Assembly: GCA_003971905.1 (NCBI GenBank)
Contig: RSEE01000047.1
Span: forward strand, 124,001 to 188,000
Direction: 5' to 3'
DNA: 64,000 nt
Origin: Moniliella sp. 'wahieum'
Lineage: Eukaryota > Basidiomycota > Moniliellomycetes > Moniliellales > Moniliellaceae
How positions within the stretch are numbered: the stretch's first letter is position 1; every line of letters starts with the position of its first letter. Made by a program: the position numbers and the translations under genes. The notes under the pieces are model-generated. The model saw only the letters and a list, made by a program, of their open reading frames with translations, had not been told where the DNA came from and made no database searches. Shown piece by piece: positions 1 through 11,687 of the stretch.

Positions 1-327
1 CGGGGGCAGGCTGGGCAGGCTGAGGGGGATGGTGGGTGGCGGGATGGAGGAGAGGCTGGGATGCGGCGGCCGAGGCGATGCAGGGGGGGCGGTGGGGCGC
101 GGATCCCGGGGGTGGGCAAGGGCGCTAGGCACTAGCCCAGTCCTCGAGCTGCCGCTTCCTATGTTAAAGCACGACTGCCTCGCTTGGCTCCACTCGCAAA
201 TGAAAGTTGCAATCCCCACCCCGCAGCACCACAGGGCACAGGCCGATGATCGCTGACCTGTCCAGTCCCTCCTTCCCGCGGAGGCCGCCCGCCAGTCTAC
301 GCTGCGACAGACCACCACCTGCCCCGC

Positions 328-2105
328 ATGCCCATCGACCCGCAGTTCTTCAACCAGGCCATCAGCATCGCTGGCGGTCTCTTCAAGGAGTACGAGCAGC
401 AGCACCAAGGCTCCGGCGCCTCCACCGGCAATAGCTCCGGCCATGGCAACGGCAATGGCAATGGCAACGGCAATGGACAGAACGCTGCTCAGGGGCAAGG
501 CGACAACCCGCTCGGGGGCCTGCTCAACTCGTTTCTCGGCGGGCAGCAACAACATGGCAACTCTCAACCTGGCGGGAATGGGGGTGCCCTAGATGGGGGG
601 AACCCCCTCGGTGCGTTGGTTGGTGCTTTCCTGGGCGGCCAGAGCCAGGGTCCGAACCAAGGCGGGGGCGGAGGCCAGAACCAGGACCAGTACCAGAGCC
701 AGCACCAGAACCAGGGCCAGTACCAGAACCAGAACCAGAACCAGGGCCAAAACCAAAACCATAACCAGGGCCAAAACCAACAGAGCGGGGGGCCTCAGCG
801 GCCCCAATATGGTCACAGTCAGGGACAGGGCCAACAGGACGGTGGCTACTCAGCTCATCAATCCCGCCCACAAGGATTCCAAGGTCAAGAGAACGAGAGC
901 TACTCGGGTGGGGGCTATGGTCAGAGCCAAGGTGGCTATGGAGGTAACTCAAACCACTATGGAAGCAACGCAGATAACTACGGAGGCAACCCAGGCAACT
1001 ATGGGGGAAACCAGGACAACTATGGGGGAAACCAAGGCAACTATGGGGGCAACCAAGATGAGTTCGCGGGCAATCACAGTCACGAACACGAGAAGGAGCA
1101 CCACCACAAGAAGCATCACAAAGACAAGAGCAAGAGCAAGAGCAAGGCACGAGAGTGGGTACAGCTCCGAGGGGAAGAAGCATGAAAGGACCACGGGGGT
1201 GAGCATTCCAAGAAGCATCACAAGGACGAGAGCGGTACTCGAACCAAGGGTACCAAGGTGGCCAAAGTGCGTACCAGGAATCCGAGGGTACCTACGGTGC
1301 TCACGCTGCACCCTCGGGCGAGTCGCGCCCCGCAAAGCATGGGAAGCACACGGAGGAAGAACCGTCGTCGTTTGGTCAAGCACAGAGCACGGGAGTAGGG
1401 TACGCCGCGGCCTCCTACGGCGCATCGTCCCACGTTGTGTCTGGGGCAGGTGCGCTGGGTTCGGGTTCGGACACGTGGCCCGACGCACCACCTTCCTGGC
1501 ACGCCGCGGCGCAGGGCAAGATTGTGGAGCCCAAGGCGGATTACGGCGACAATCAAAAGAACAGTTCTGATCCGCAGTACCGTTCGTGGCGGGACGAGGC
1601 GCGGCGCGAAGGGGACTTGATGGCCCAGGCGTTTGACCAGTCCAAGAGGCGTATTCCTCGGGAGATGGTGCTCGGGCCAAGGACCTGTCCAACCAAGGTC
1701 ATGCCCACCAGACTCGACGGGACCAACTCAATCAGCAAGCTGCTCGTTGGATTTTCCAGGCCAACAACCAAGATTCCGGGTCGAACGAAGTGGACCTGCA
1801 TGGTCTGTTTGTCAAGGAGGCACTGGAAGTGACGCAGCAGGCGATTGCCGAGGCACGTCGCCGGAAGCTGGATGTGCTGCGCGTAATTGTAGGCCAGGGG
1901 GAGCACTCCCAAGGTCATGTGGCTAAGATCCAACCGGCGGGTGGAACAGTTGATGTCGGACGAGCACCTTAGTGCCTCGCTGGATGAGCATAATCGCGGA
2001 GTTGTCCTTGTCCATCTGCAGGGCGGGCAGGGAGAGTACTCCTCGGCCTCGAGCCGTGAGCTGTCGCGCTCGTTGGAGAACAACAATGCCTGCACCATCA
2101 TGTAG
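328..2105 (+). CDS. Smr-domain protein with Gly/Asn/Gln-rich prion-like N-terminus and CaaX-like C-terminus (frame interrupted)
   Basis: The ATG at 328 opens a low-complexity region of about 250 residues: GN repeats (about 445-480), QN/QY/QH repeats (about 680-790), then NYGGNQ-type repeats (about 950-1070) and a His/Lys-rich patch. The C-terminal half carries DUF1771 (AFDQSK then AYSSGDGARAKDLS, 1630-1690) followed by an Smr domain starting EVDLHGLFVKEAL (about 1785-1825) and containing VGQGEHS. Smr domains are nucleic-acid-binding or endonuclease modules; fungal DUF1771-Smr proteins are poorly characterised. The last residues are NNNACTIM, matching the CaaX prenylation pattern (Cys-Thr-Ile-Met). 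The reading frame changes several times: once in the 1150-1260 stretch, near 1647 where a G is missing inside the DUF1771 motif, and near 1940 where a G is extra. These look like sequencing indels because the encoded family motif continues on both sides. Domain assignment is strong; exact protein sequence is not. Confidence 0.8.
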
Positions 2106-2807
2106 GCTCTTTCGACCCCCTTACCCCTATTGCATCTTTCCGCGTCCTCTCACCTGAGCGAGGGCCTTTAGTAGCATCCATAGTCCATTCCTGAATGTGA
2201 TCCATCAGGAGCGATTTGCAGCCGATCTTGGCACCTGGGGCTACAGAAAGATCATTCGATATTGATCTGGGTCAGCGGCAGGGTATCCTCTTCCGGCTCG
2301 GGCGCGTGAGTGGGGTACGGAAGGTAAGAACACTGATGAGTACCTTCCAAAACAAAGAGACGAGGTAAATAGACACCAAACGATTGGGCGGCGGCGCAAT
2401 TATCAACTATGAAGCCCATCTGTTGATGACGTTGATGGAACGGGGATCTATAGATCGACCAGACTGCACGCGTCACGAGTGGGCGAGGATGGGCCGGGAT
2501 GATCGGCCTTGACTTGGGCGTGGGCTGCCGTAGTAGTAGTGCGTGCCTGCAGCGCTGTCGAGGTCCAACTGTTCAATGAACTCTAAGCCAATCTCCGACC
2601 AACAGGTGGGGCCAAAGCCTAGTGCAACACACTCACAGTATACTGATCTGCCCAACCCAAGTGGGCGCGTGTCTGAGGTTCCTAATGGGAGGTTCCTAAT
2701 GGGAGGTGCTATTACCGTGGTATAAAATGACTCCCTGCACCCGATACCACGCTATGCTATGCTCCCAGCCCATCAGCCTTTCAATGTGGTACATATACAA
2801 TCCCCTG
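2106..2807. other. Intergenic, convergent gene ends
   Basis: This lies between the stop of the Smr gene and the end of the minus-strand GATA gene. I see no conserved coding pattern, RNA gene or clear repeat. The 3' end of the GATA gene is uncertain because of frame breaks and may reach into the right part of this interval. Confidence 0.5.
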
Positions 2808-5800
2808 TCAGGCCTCACCTGCCGATCCTTCCCCAGCCGGGGGGCAGCAGGCACAGCGGTCGGCACAGCGACCGGCACTGAGGCCGTGGCTGGGGGGGCA
2901 CGCAGAACCAGCAGAACCAGCAAGCGTCCCGGCCTCCGCCATGGCCGGGGCGCCACCGCCTTGGGCGCTGGCTTGACCTCCATTTTCGTCGTGGAGCTGG
3001 GCCGCCTGGGCATGCTGTTCGGCGATCAGCTGATCTTGCCGCGGCGGCACAGGGTGCTCCGGGACGACCAACCGGCCAATCTTCCAGCGCGAGCCACACG
3101 CATTGCACAGCGTGCTCAGCCCGTGCGGCCCACGCCGCCACATGGGCGTGTGCAGCGTCCCACACGCATAACACGATTTGCGTGTCCCGTCGGGATTGTG
3201 GGTAGGGACGTGACGCGTTCGTCGTTTTTGGGCAAATGCTCCCCCGCCGGCGCGGTGCGCGGCACAGCGCGCGTCGGGGATTTGGTCCGCCGCCGCCCTA
3301 CCGCCGGAGGCGAATAGGTGACTTTGCGCGGTGCATACCGGTCTCGCTGGTTGTGGAGATGGTGTTCGAGTCCGTCGGGAAGACCTAGGTCGGAGGCCAA
3401 AGGCAGAGTACCCAATGGATCCAGTTGTGCCCCGGTGGGACCTGCTGAACGAGCCCGCTTAAGCTGAGCAACGAAATTCCGCGACACGCACTCCACCAAT
3501 GTTTGGGACAGTGAGGGCTCTCTTTCTTGCCCTGCGGGCAAGCTGTCCACCACCACACATCCAGGCAGGACCTCAGGCTCATCGGCTCGGGAGTTGAGAA
3601 GTTCTACCAGCTTGGGAGAGCGATAGGTGGGTGCAGCAAACGCATCGAAAAACTTCCAGAGCTCCGAGCGGGCCCCCTCACCCGTCGACGATCCTTCTCC
3701 TTGTCGCCGACAGCGGGTCGGATTTTCCAACTGACAGGGAAAAGGTCGTGTTGGTTCAGCTTGTCCCCCTTGGGGCGCGGCGAATCGGATGCTGCACCGT
3801 GGGAGGAGTCAACAGAGGATGACGTTGGTTCTTTGGCCACCTGTTCCCCCGCCACACCAAAAAGCGCATCAACCTTGTCCACGACGGGGGCCGAGTCAGA
3901 GCCCATGGATGGCGCCAAAAAGGACAGGGTCAACTCTTCTTGTGGCTTACCCTCTCCGCGAGCCCGCTCACATACCGCTCGCCACAGTGGCAAAACATAC
4001 CGGACTGTGGGGTTTTCGCGGAACTCAAAGAGCAGAACTGGGGTACCAGGATGGGGAGAGGGGAGGGCTTGGACGGCGGGGGTGCGCGCGGTACCTGTCG
4101 GTGCCCCAGGCGCTACCGCCTCAGGGGACATAGCCTGAGTGGGGCCCGCCGAACCGTGAGCAGTAGACCCTTCTACCCTGCTTGTTGTGGTGGATCCCGC
4201 AGTCTGAGTTGACGGCGCAGGCCCGGTGGCCAACGCTGAAGGAGGTAACACCACTGCGCTGGGGGGAGACACAGGAACAGGCGAGGGGCGAGCTGGGGGG
4301 GGCAGGGCCGTAGGAGACACTGGTCGAGCAGGGACGGGACATCGTCCAGAGCCGGGCGACTCTAGAAGGTCGAGAAACTCGTCCGACAAGTGACTACTGT
4401 CTTCCTGCGCAGGCGCATTGGCAGCAACAGTAGCACCGGGTGCAGAAGTCGACGGGATGCTGAGTCCGTCGGCGTAGACACAGGAGCGGGCGCTGGTATC
4501 GGTTGAGGGGGAGGCGCGGATGTTGCAGCGGGCAGTGGCAGGGATGCCGTCGTCGGGCACTTGAGGAGCCACTACGGGCGGTCGGGGGAGATGGACCGTC
4601 GGCGTGGGAGGTGGCGCGGGAGCTGGAGCAGGAGCTAACGCAGGAGCTGATGCGGGAGCTGATGCGGGAGCTGATGCGGGAACTGGTGCGGAAGCTGATG
4701 CGGGTGCTGGTGCGGGAACTGGTGCGGAAGCTGATGCGGGAGCTGGTGCGGGAGCTGGTGCGGGAGCTGGTGGGGAGTGGTGCGGAAGCTGGAGGCAAAG
4801 GCCCCGAGGGCCCCTGAGCAGAACGGGGAGGGGAGGACGGGGGAGGGCGCCGGGCGGCAGGGCTGGAGTCGGATGAGAGCCTGGTGGAGCTGGAGTCGGT
4901 GCCAGCGACGCGGCAGGCAGACGTTGTTCCTGCTTCAGTTCTTCGGTGATAGACTGGATATGTTGGCCCAGCACTCTGAGTTCCTGGGCAGAAGCTTTCC
5001 AGCAGCAGCAGCATGCAACAGAGCCTGCAGGCCAGGGTTGGTTGCTGCGCGCAGGTTGATTCTTGTAACCAAGTTGGGATCAAAATTGGGTGCTGCTACG
5101 GCCGGCGCCGAGGAGCGGAGCGAGGCAGTGGCGGAAGGACGCGGCGCTGGGGGACGGGAAGGATAGGTGGCTCGTGCGGATGGGAGGGGAGTGCCCGCAC
5201 CAAAGCCGAGCCGGGGCGGAGGAGGGGGCTTGGGTTTCTTGGGCTTCGGGACACGTGCCTTGCGCTCCCCTCCGGCCTCGGCCGGGGTTGATTGCGCTTA
5301 CGTGGTTTTGCGCGGGCCCGTCGCGCGGTAGTGGAGGTGGTCGCAGGCCGGGTAGGTGGGGATCCCGCTCGAGGCGCCAGGTGCGAGCCGGCTTCGCGGA
5401 CAGGAACACCAAATCCGGGCGCCGGTGGACCGCAGCGCCAAAAGCGTGTATGAACAAAGATATGGGGACCAATCTCCACGTCCGCCACACCCAGCGAGGT
5501 GAGGATCCATCCCGTGTCCATAAGACGCGCAATGTCTACGTGTTTTGAGGCGGGGGGTAAGCCAGCAACGCTGGCGGAAGGTTGGGGTTGAACACGTTGA
5601 CAGTGGCCGGGCGCGGCGAGTCCAGGGAGTGTAAAAGGAGTGGAGATGGGCCAGCGCGGATTGGCGCAGAGCCTGGAAAACCACCATCCTATACGAAACA
5701 ATGTGAGTACACGGACTAAGGGAACTGGGGGAGACGGCGGGGGGGGGGACGCGTACCGATCAGCCTCGCTCAACGACTGGGGTCGGGTGCTGTGCTCCGC

Positions 5801-6424
5801 TCCGTGTCCTCCAGACTGCTCAAGTCCGAGTCGTCCGATTCGGCAATAGCAGAGGAGAGGCCGGGTGCTCCCTCCCCATCGGATGAGGAACCGAGGTCGC
5901 CCGAGTCGCTCTCGCTTCCACGGTACACACCTGCGTGCCGGCTTGGATGCGGGCGACCTGGGGGTAGCATGGCGGGCAGCCGCCATGGCCGCTGGCCGGT
6001 CAGGCACAGACGATTCGGCCATAGGCGCATCGTCGTCCGAGGCAGACGGGGTGGCGGGCGGCGGTGGGCGAGGTGGCCGCTCCGCCAGGCGAAAGGGGAC
6101 GACAAGCTCTGGGTTGGGGGCACGTCGGCCACCGCGGCCGTAAGCGTGGGCGGGAGCTGGCCGGCGATGTTGCGACCACGCGCATGGGACACAATGCGGT
6201 CCGACACCCCAATCGTTCCCGACGCAACGGACGAGCGGGAGGGCCAGCGGAGATGGGCGTTGGGGCCGTCGGGGGCGCCATTCGGGCCGGACGGGCGGCG
6301 CTTACTGCTGACGGTTGCCCTGGGAGCCTTCTTGCCCGCGTCGGGCGCGCGCGGAGCGGGAGCGCCGTCGGCCACGGGGACGGATGCGGCCGCGCCGGCG
6401 CGGGGAGGGCTGGCGGACACTCAT
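2808..6424 (-). CDS. GATA-type zinc-finger protein (frame interrupted)
   Basis: A GATA finger is encoded at about 3170-3060 on the minus strand: C-Y-A-C, 18 residues, C-N-A-C, with [17 protein letters not shown]. The 18-residue loop is the type seen in many fungal GATA proteins. Downstream is a Gln/Ala-rich tail. Upstream coding (about 5100-3130) includes a Pro/Ala/Ser repeat and the stretch [21 protein letters not shown], which resembles conserved segments of large fungal GATA proteins. A candidate intron lies at 5756-5689 (GTACGC to ATAG). An acidic Ser-rich segment ([16 protein letters not shown]) at about 5950-5800 and an N-terminal segment up to the ATG at 6424 appear to belong to the same gene. 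Several single-base frame changes occur, one just before the finger near 3200. It is probably a nuclear transcription or chromatin factor; targets are unknown. The N-terminal part could be a separate gene. Confidence 0.6.
4615..4790 (-). repeat. Coding minisatellite, Ala-Pro/Ala-Ser repeat in the GATA protein
   Basis: Degenerate tandem copies of a GCGGGAGCTGATGCGGGAGC-like unit run through this interval. Read on the minus strand they encode an [12 protein letters not shown] pattern. The repeat is in phase with the surrounding protein and length variation here would only change a linker. Confidence 0.7.
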
Positions 6425-6676
6425 GGCCGGCTCGCACGCTCCAGTGGCTGCGGCGGGTCGCAGCCCACCAATAAATAAGCGTGCTGCCCAACTAGCGACT
6501 TCGCTCCCGCCCCCCGGTTAACATTTCACATCGCCGCCCCGCCGGGCGGAATCGGCACCTCCCATTCCGCGCGCTGCATCTTCTTGCTGGGCCAAGGGCA
6601 CTCTGCGGGGCTTGGACGCCCACATCAACGACACCGCCGACGACGACTCTGCCGCGGCCGAGATCGCTGAGCGTCA

Positions 6677-7520
6677 ATGCTGCTGCCAACGACAACACGC
6701 CGCTGTGCGGCGCGGCACATGTGTGCCGTGTGTGCCGTCCGGAGTGCGGCACATCAGCATCAAGCCATCCAGGGCGTCTGCCCCCCAAAGCGCGGCCGCC
6801 GCATCAGCCCCAAACAAATCAGACGCCGCGCAAGTCGTGGCGGCACGAAAAGGTGCCGCGGCACATGTCTGAACCCATCGCATTTGAGGACCTGGTGGCC
6901 GAGGAGATTGTGGATGCCCCCGCTGGCAGGGCAAGGCCCAGAGTGCGGCCATTGCGCCGAAAAAGGAGTTGCCCTATGGCGTCCACCGTTCCCGTCAGTT
7001 GGACCTCCACCCCTGCTACCCAGCGGTTCGCGCGAGCTTCCGGTGTACGTCAAGTACCAGAAGATTCGCTCGCGTGTTCAGACGGAGATCAAGCACATAT
7101 GGGGCGATGTCGAGGTACGTTGGGTTATCTCTGCTGGCCCACTGGGTACCTCCTAACTTGAATTCACTTTGTCTCGTGCGTGTCCTGGCAGGCCATGGAA
7201 CGTGACCTGAGGGCCACCCTGCCCAGCTTGAAGGAAGAAATTGCCGCAGGTCCAACCCCAGGCCAACTGTTGCGCGCCAAGCACTTTGGCATCCCCGTGC
7301 CGCCCCTGACAACGGCCGTGTACGGCTACCTGGGTCTGGGATTGCAAAACCGCGGCAATGCTGGCAAAAATCATATGGGAGCAAGCCACACCTGGATGTG
7401 CCCAAATGGATTGCGAGCCAAGTGCACCCCGACGTGCTCAAGGAGCGCTCGGGCCGCATCTTGATTCGGGGCAACCGGGTGAGCGAAGTCAAGCGCTGGC
7501 TCCGCAAACGCGGGTTCTAG
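6677..7520 (+). CDS. Mitochondrial large-subunit ribosomal protein mL49 (IMG2 family), frame interrupted
   Basis: The C-terminal half matches the mL49/Img2 family: ELPYGVHRSR, then ELPVYVKYQKI, RVQTEIKHIWGDVEAMERDL, and the end RILIRGNRVSEVKRWLRKRGF without its last residue exceeding family length. In the family this module binds the large subunit of the mitochondrial ribosome. An intron at 7115-7191 (GTACGT to GGCAG, CCTAAC branch site) splits it after the GDVE motif. The ATG at 6677 is followed by an Arg-rich, acid-poor stretch (MLLPTTTRRCAARHM) suited to a mitochondrial targeting peptide, so I chose it. Frame changes occur around 6970-7030 and again after about 7340, each by one base. The section between GDVE and the final motif is longer than I expect for the family. 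The gene is divergent from the GATA gene. Confidence 0.7.
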
Positions 7521-7773
7521 GCTGTCTCTCTCTATTGCATCCTTCTCCCCCGAGCTTGCTTTCCCAGACGGACGCGATATAGTCGTCGGCCATGATTTAT
7601 AGGACACTGTAGGGTATGCATCGGTGACTTGTGGTCATGAGCGTGAGCGAGGGACATGGGTGGGTGGGAGCACAGGTTAACAAACAATGCGCATGGGCAA
7701 CAGGATAAACATTAGGACAGCAGAAAGAAACTACGACATTCACACGGAGCACTAGGCCCGCAAAGCAGGCAAT

Positions 7774-9616
7774 TCAAAAGCCAAAAGCAGCAGCGGAGCG
7801 AACTCGACCCACCTGCTTACTGTGGGGATTCCTGTCCCGGCAGAGACGGGACAGAGGAGATGCGGAGTGAGGGCTAGACGTGGCCTCGGGTGGGAGGACC
7901 CGTGGCATGGGCATGCGCCCACGCTCGTTCTTGCGCATCGGACCGGTTGGCTTCGGCCACCGGGCACGGATGGCGGCGCGCAAGGAAGAACGTTTGCTGT
8001 CGCCGTGCCTGCGCACCTTGTTCTGCCCCCCGAGCGAAGCAATGGCGGGGATTGTGTCCCACGCGTTGGTATACTTCATCTTGCTGGGTATTCCCGAGGA
8101 TTGCGGAGGCGCAGGTGCCGATGGTGCAGTGGGGGCAGAGATGGGTTGTTTCGGTTTCGGATCCAGGTTCGGCGAAGAAGCGATCTTCCGGGAAAAATCG
8201 GGTTGCCTTGGGTGGCTGAGCACCATTCCTACCGACGGTGGGGGCACTTGCCCCTTATGCTGGGGGGGCTCCTTGTCGTCCGGAGGAGGAAGATAGGCCC
8301 CCCATTGGTCACCTTGAGTGGCGGCTAGGTGTTCCAGCATGTTCAATGACGTAGACGGTGTTGAATTTCCAATTCGGCCCGGTGCCGTGCTTGCGCCTCG
8401 GCCTGGTCTCGGTCGCGCTTGAAGTTATCCCAAGCATTATGGAGCTTGTGCTGGGCCAAGTCGGGCGGTGCTTGGACCCCGCGAGAAGGTGGGGAGGGGT
8501 CGGAGCATGCCACGCTACTGTGGGGGCTTCAAAAGAAGGTTTGGGCGTCTTCGCCTCCAAGGGAGGCGCCTCCGGCTGGGTAACGCTTGCGGCAAGAGCG
8601 TCTGTTTGCCCGGGAGAGAAGAGGAAGATATTGTTCAGCACAGCCTTGTCTGTTTGCTCTTCTACGCTCCATGGGGCTGGGGCAGAGATAGAAGCTTGAC
8701 CCAAGGCCAATGGATCAGGGTCGGGACGCGCAGCAACGTAAGTCTGCCACCAGGTGTAAGCCAGCGTGGAAAAGTCGCTTGCTAGCGGGGCCGAAGTGGG
8801 GAGGGACGGCTTGCTTCCCTGTGCAGCCCGGATGGGAGGCAGATCAAACCAGGGTTTGCGTGAGCCGATAAAATGAACCGCATATACCTCCTGACTGAAT
8901 CGATTCCAGGCAGGCGAATACGTATAGCCGGAGGTGGGGGTCACATTGTAAAGGAAACTCAGTCGTTCCCATTTGCCCTCGGCCTCGAAAAAATCGTTGA
9001 GCAATCCTTGGTCGGCACCGTCCCACGAAGGGGGTGCTGAACGCATACGCCGCGATCGCTGCAAATGTCTTTCCGACGGTTGCAATACCATCAGGCCCGA
9101 GTTGAACGAATCAGGCCAGCCAGCATCAGGCGCAGCGGCAACGGTAGTCGGGGCCAAAGGCAGGGAAAGGAGATGGTCAAGGGAACGAAGCGGTAAGATA
9201 TCGGCATCAATGTAAACGATTTGCTTGTACATGGTCAAGCGCCAGGCATGGACTTTGGTCATGGGTGCGCCTGCGTCACCGAGGTCAGGCCGATCAAGGG
9301 CGGCGAGGTTGCGCGCCTCTTCGGCTGCCAAGTGCGTTGCACGGCTGGAATGGGTGACGGCCAGGGCCGACAGGGAACGCAAGCTGAGGGGCTCGACGCC
9401 TACCACAAGGTCGAATGCCGCTCGGAGCGCGTGCTGAGTTGCGGGCTGCAGCGTTGCAGGTGTGGCGAGGACAGCAATGTCGAAGCGAGAGTGGCCACGG
9501 GAGCGGAGGGCGTGGGCGAGGGCAAGAGCGCCGGCAGCATAGGCGTCGGAGGTGACGAGCGTTACAAACGCCACGTCGGCTGTGGGGGGCGCAGCCAGCG
9601 GCGTGTCTGCGGGCAT
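7774..9616 (-). CDS. Glycogenin-like GT8 glycosyltransferase
   Basis: A family-8 glycosyltransferase that, by family, self-glucosylates to prime glycogen synthesis from UDP-glucose. Visible motifs are FVTLVTSDAYAAGALALAHAL at the N-terminus (first 20 residues typical of glycogenin), the metal-binding DxD in VYIDADILPLRSLD, FNSGLMVLQPS, DQGLLNDFF, FLYNVTP and AVHFIGSRKPW. I chose the ATG at 9616 (MPADTPLA), about 10 residues before the first beta strand; an in-frame ATG at 9676 is an alternative. After the catalytic domain comes a Pro/Ser-rich linker and a C-terminal KYTNAWDTIPAI segment like the glycogen-synthase-interacting tail. The frame shifts by one base near 8310-8345, between the linker and the tail. 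It is transcribed towards mL49, with tail-to-tail spacing of about 250 bp. Confidence 0.85.
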
Positions 9617-9928
9617 GGTAGGGAGCGGGGAGGTGGTGGTGGGGCGGGTGGTGGCATGTGGGGGGAGTTGGCCCATCGCTCCATCGTTATCACCTGCGTG
9701 ATGGATGAGCTCATGAGAGAGGATGTGTGATGCCCGCCACAGCCGCCACTGCCCCCATGCGACACCCCACACGGCGGGTGCGGGCCACAGCGGAGGGTCA
9801 CGTGCGCCGTCACGTGGCTCGCTGGACGCGTGGGCTGTGTGGATGAGGAACGACACAACAGCGCACCCGAGCGCGGCGGGACGTCTGCTGCTGCCACCAC
9901 GCCTCGTCCCCTCGGCTGGCATACAAGC

Positions 9929-11513
9929 ATGCCCGCTGTGCGCTCCGCCGCGTGTCGCTGCGCCCGCCCGACTCGAGCTCCAGCCCACGCTCGGTGCCCC
10001 GCTCCCGCAAAAGCCAGCCCACCGCCGCCCCCAGCAGCAACGACGCCGAGGCGCTGGCGCTCGCCACCACCACCGCCCTTCACGCCCTGCCCACAGCCCC
10101 GCCCGGCCTGCCCCGGCCCTCTGCGCCGCCCACTGGCCGCTCCAAGGGCCGCGCGGCCACCGAATCGCTCGTGGCCGAGACCAAGCGTGTGCTCGCGGCT
10201 CTCGACCCGCTTGCCTCGCAGCACCACCCGCGCCACCGCCCGCGTCGCTCGTCCTTGGCCGGCTCGGAGGAGGTGGCGGATACGCTGCCGGCACCGAGCC
10301 TGGCTGCCTTCAAGGCGCAGCTGCTGGCTCGCTCTGCGCCGCCCACCCGCCGCTCTTCTCTCCCTGGCGCGGCGGCAGCCAGTGCAACCGAAGACGATGC
10401 CGCGTCGGCGGCGCATGTCGACTGGCCTATGTACCGCGACTGGCCCGAGGGGCTGCTGCTGGAAGAGGAAGCGATCCACGCCTATTTTCAACGGCTCAAG
10501 TTTATCTTTTTGGAACAGGCCACCAAACTGACCTTTTTGAACGATTGCCATGAAGACCCCGACACGGGCAAAGAAGGCGTCGTGCACAATCCCGCTTCTG
10601 TTCGCGAGCTGGAAGAACGCGCGGCTCAAGCCAAGGAGGAGCTCGCCCAGGCCAAGGCCCAAGTGCGAAACTTACGCAAGGAGATTGATCAGCAAGTTGC
10701 CGCCCTCGCCCGACCTTGGGCTCAGCTCGAAGCCGAGGCAAGCGAAGCACGCACCCTCGTTGCCGAGTTGGCCGATATGGAGTTGGAGCTGGCCAAGATT
10801 CGCGCCACCTCGGGCCGGGCACGCCGGCGCAGTTCGGGCGCCGGTCGGGCCAGTGGCATTTCCCTCTTTCATCCGACGCATCTCAACCCAAGGAAGAAGA
10901 AGATCCAGACGAAGAGGATGCCCTTCCTGGTACAGCAGATGTCGACGCGACCGTTCCACCTCCCGTCGGGACCTTGACCGTTGCTGAGGCCGAGGCATTC
11001 TGCGAAGCCCAATTGGAGCGGATGCAAGTCCTTTCTTCCGAGACGGAGCGACTCCAGAGCCAGACCAAGGAGGCCGAGACCGCGCTCAAGGCGGCGCTTC
11101 GTCGGGCCGAACGTAAGGCAGCAGCCGAGCGCAAGCAGCATGAAGCCAATCTGGAGGAAATGCGGGCCGGAGCGCGGGACTTGCGGATCGAGGAGCTGTG
11201 CACCTCCCGTCCCCCTCTCGCTTTGCTCCGCTCAGCCATGGGCGTGGAGGAGGTGGAGGTACCTGCGCCCAATGAACTCCACGTGACATACTCAATTCCT
11301 CAAGAGACGAGAAAAGTCAAACTTGTCCTCACGTATGGACCGGGGGGAGCAGCTCTCGATCATTATTGCGTCGTCGATCCCACGGACGATTCCGATACGC
11401 CTCTCGACCCAGAGCAAGTCGCTTTGCTCGATGCTGCCTCCGAGGCCAATCAGACGGCTGCCTTGGTGCACAACCTCTGGGCGGCTTGCCTCTCGAATTC
11501 GGTCAAGGCCTAG
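9929..11513 (+). CDS. Sos7-like kinetochore coiled-coil protein (frame interrupted)
   Basis: The protein has a Ser/Pro/Ala-rich N-terminus, then LKFIFLEQATKLTFLND (about 10495-10545), which matches the signature at the start of the Sos7 coiled-coil domain. Sos7 works with Spc7/KNL1 at the outer kinetochore (family knowledge). Long heptad-rich helices follow (RELEERAAQAKEELAQAKAQ and further), and a globular C-terminus ends at 11513 (HNLWAACLSNSVKA). The frame moves by one base between about 10830 and 10980, and probably once between the ATG at 9929 (MPAVRSAAC) and SLRPPDSSSS; the start is therefore uncertain. It is divergent from glycogenin with about 310 bp between starts. Identification rests on one motif plus the architecture, so it is good but not certain. 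Confidence 0.68.
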
Positions 11514-11687
11514 CTAGCACTGCTAAGATTCTGTTGTGAATGGTTACGTTCAGTTATGCTATTAAACTAAGATTGAATCCGTTGGCGTCGCTCTTGTTTG
11601 CATTAGAAAGGGACCACACGGGCAAGTGCACATGCTACTATCCAAAGGAGAATGTCAATCCATAGACATGGTTGATGGTGGCAGAGA
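11514..11687. other. Short 3' intergenic spacer
   Basis: This is an AT-richer stretch between two convergent genes. It holds TATTAAACTAAG and TAAGATTC-like sequences compatible with 3' processing, but nothing that can be assigned firmly. Confidence 0.4.

Noticed and set aside
29-434. Small plus-strand open frames upstream of the Smr gene
   Set aside because: They overlap each other and the real start at 328; they are GC-driven.
593-1692. Long open frames on both strands over the Smr gene
   Set aside because: They are shadows of the GN/QN repeat coding; composition is driven by repeats and no domain appears in them.
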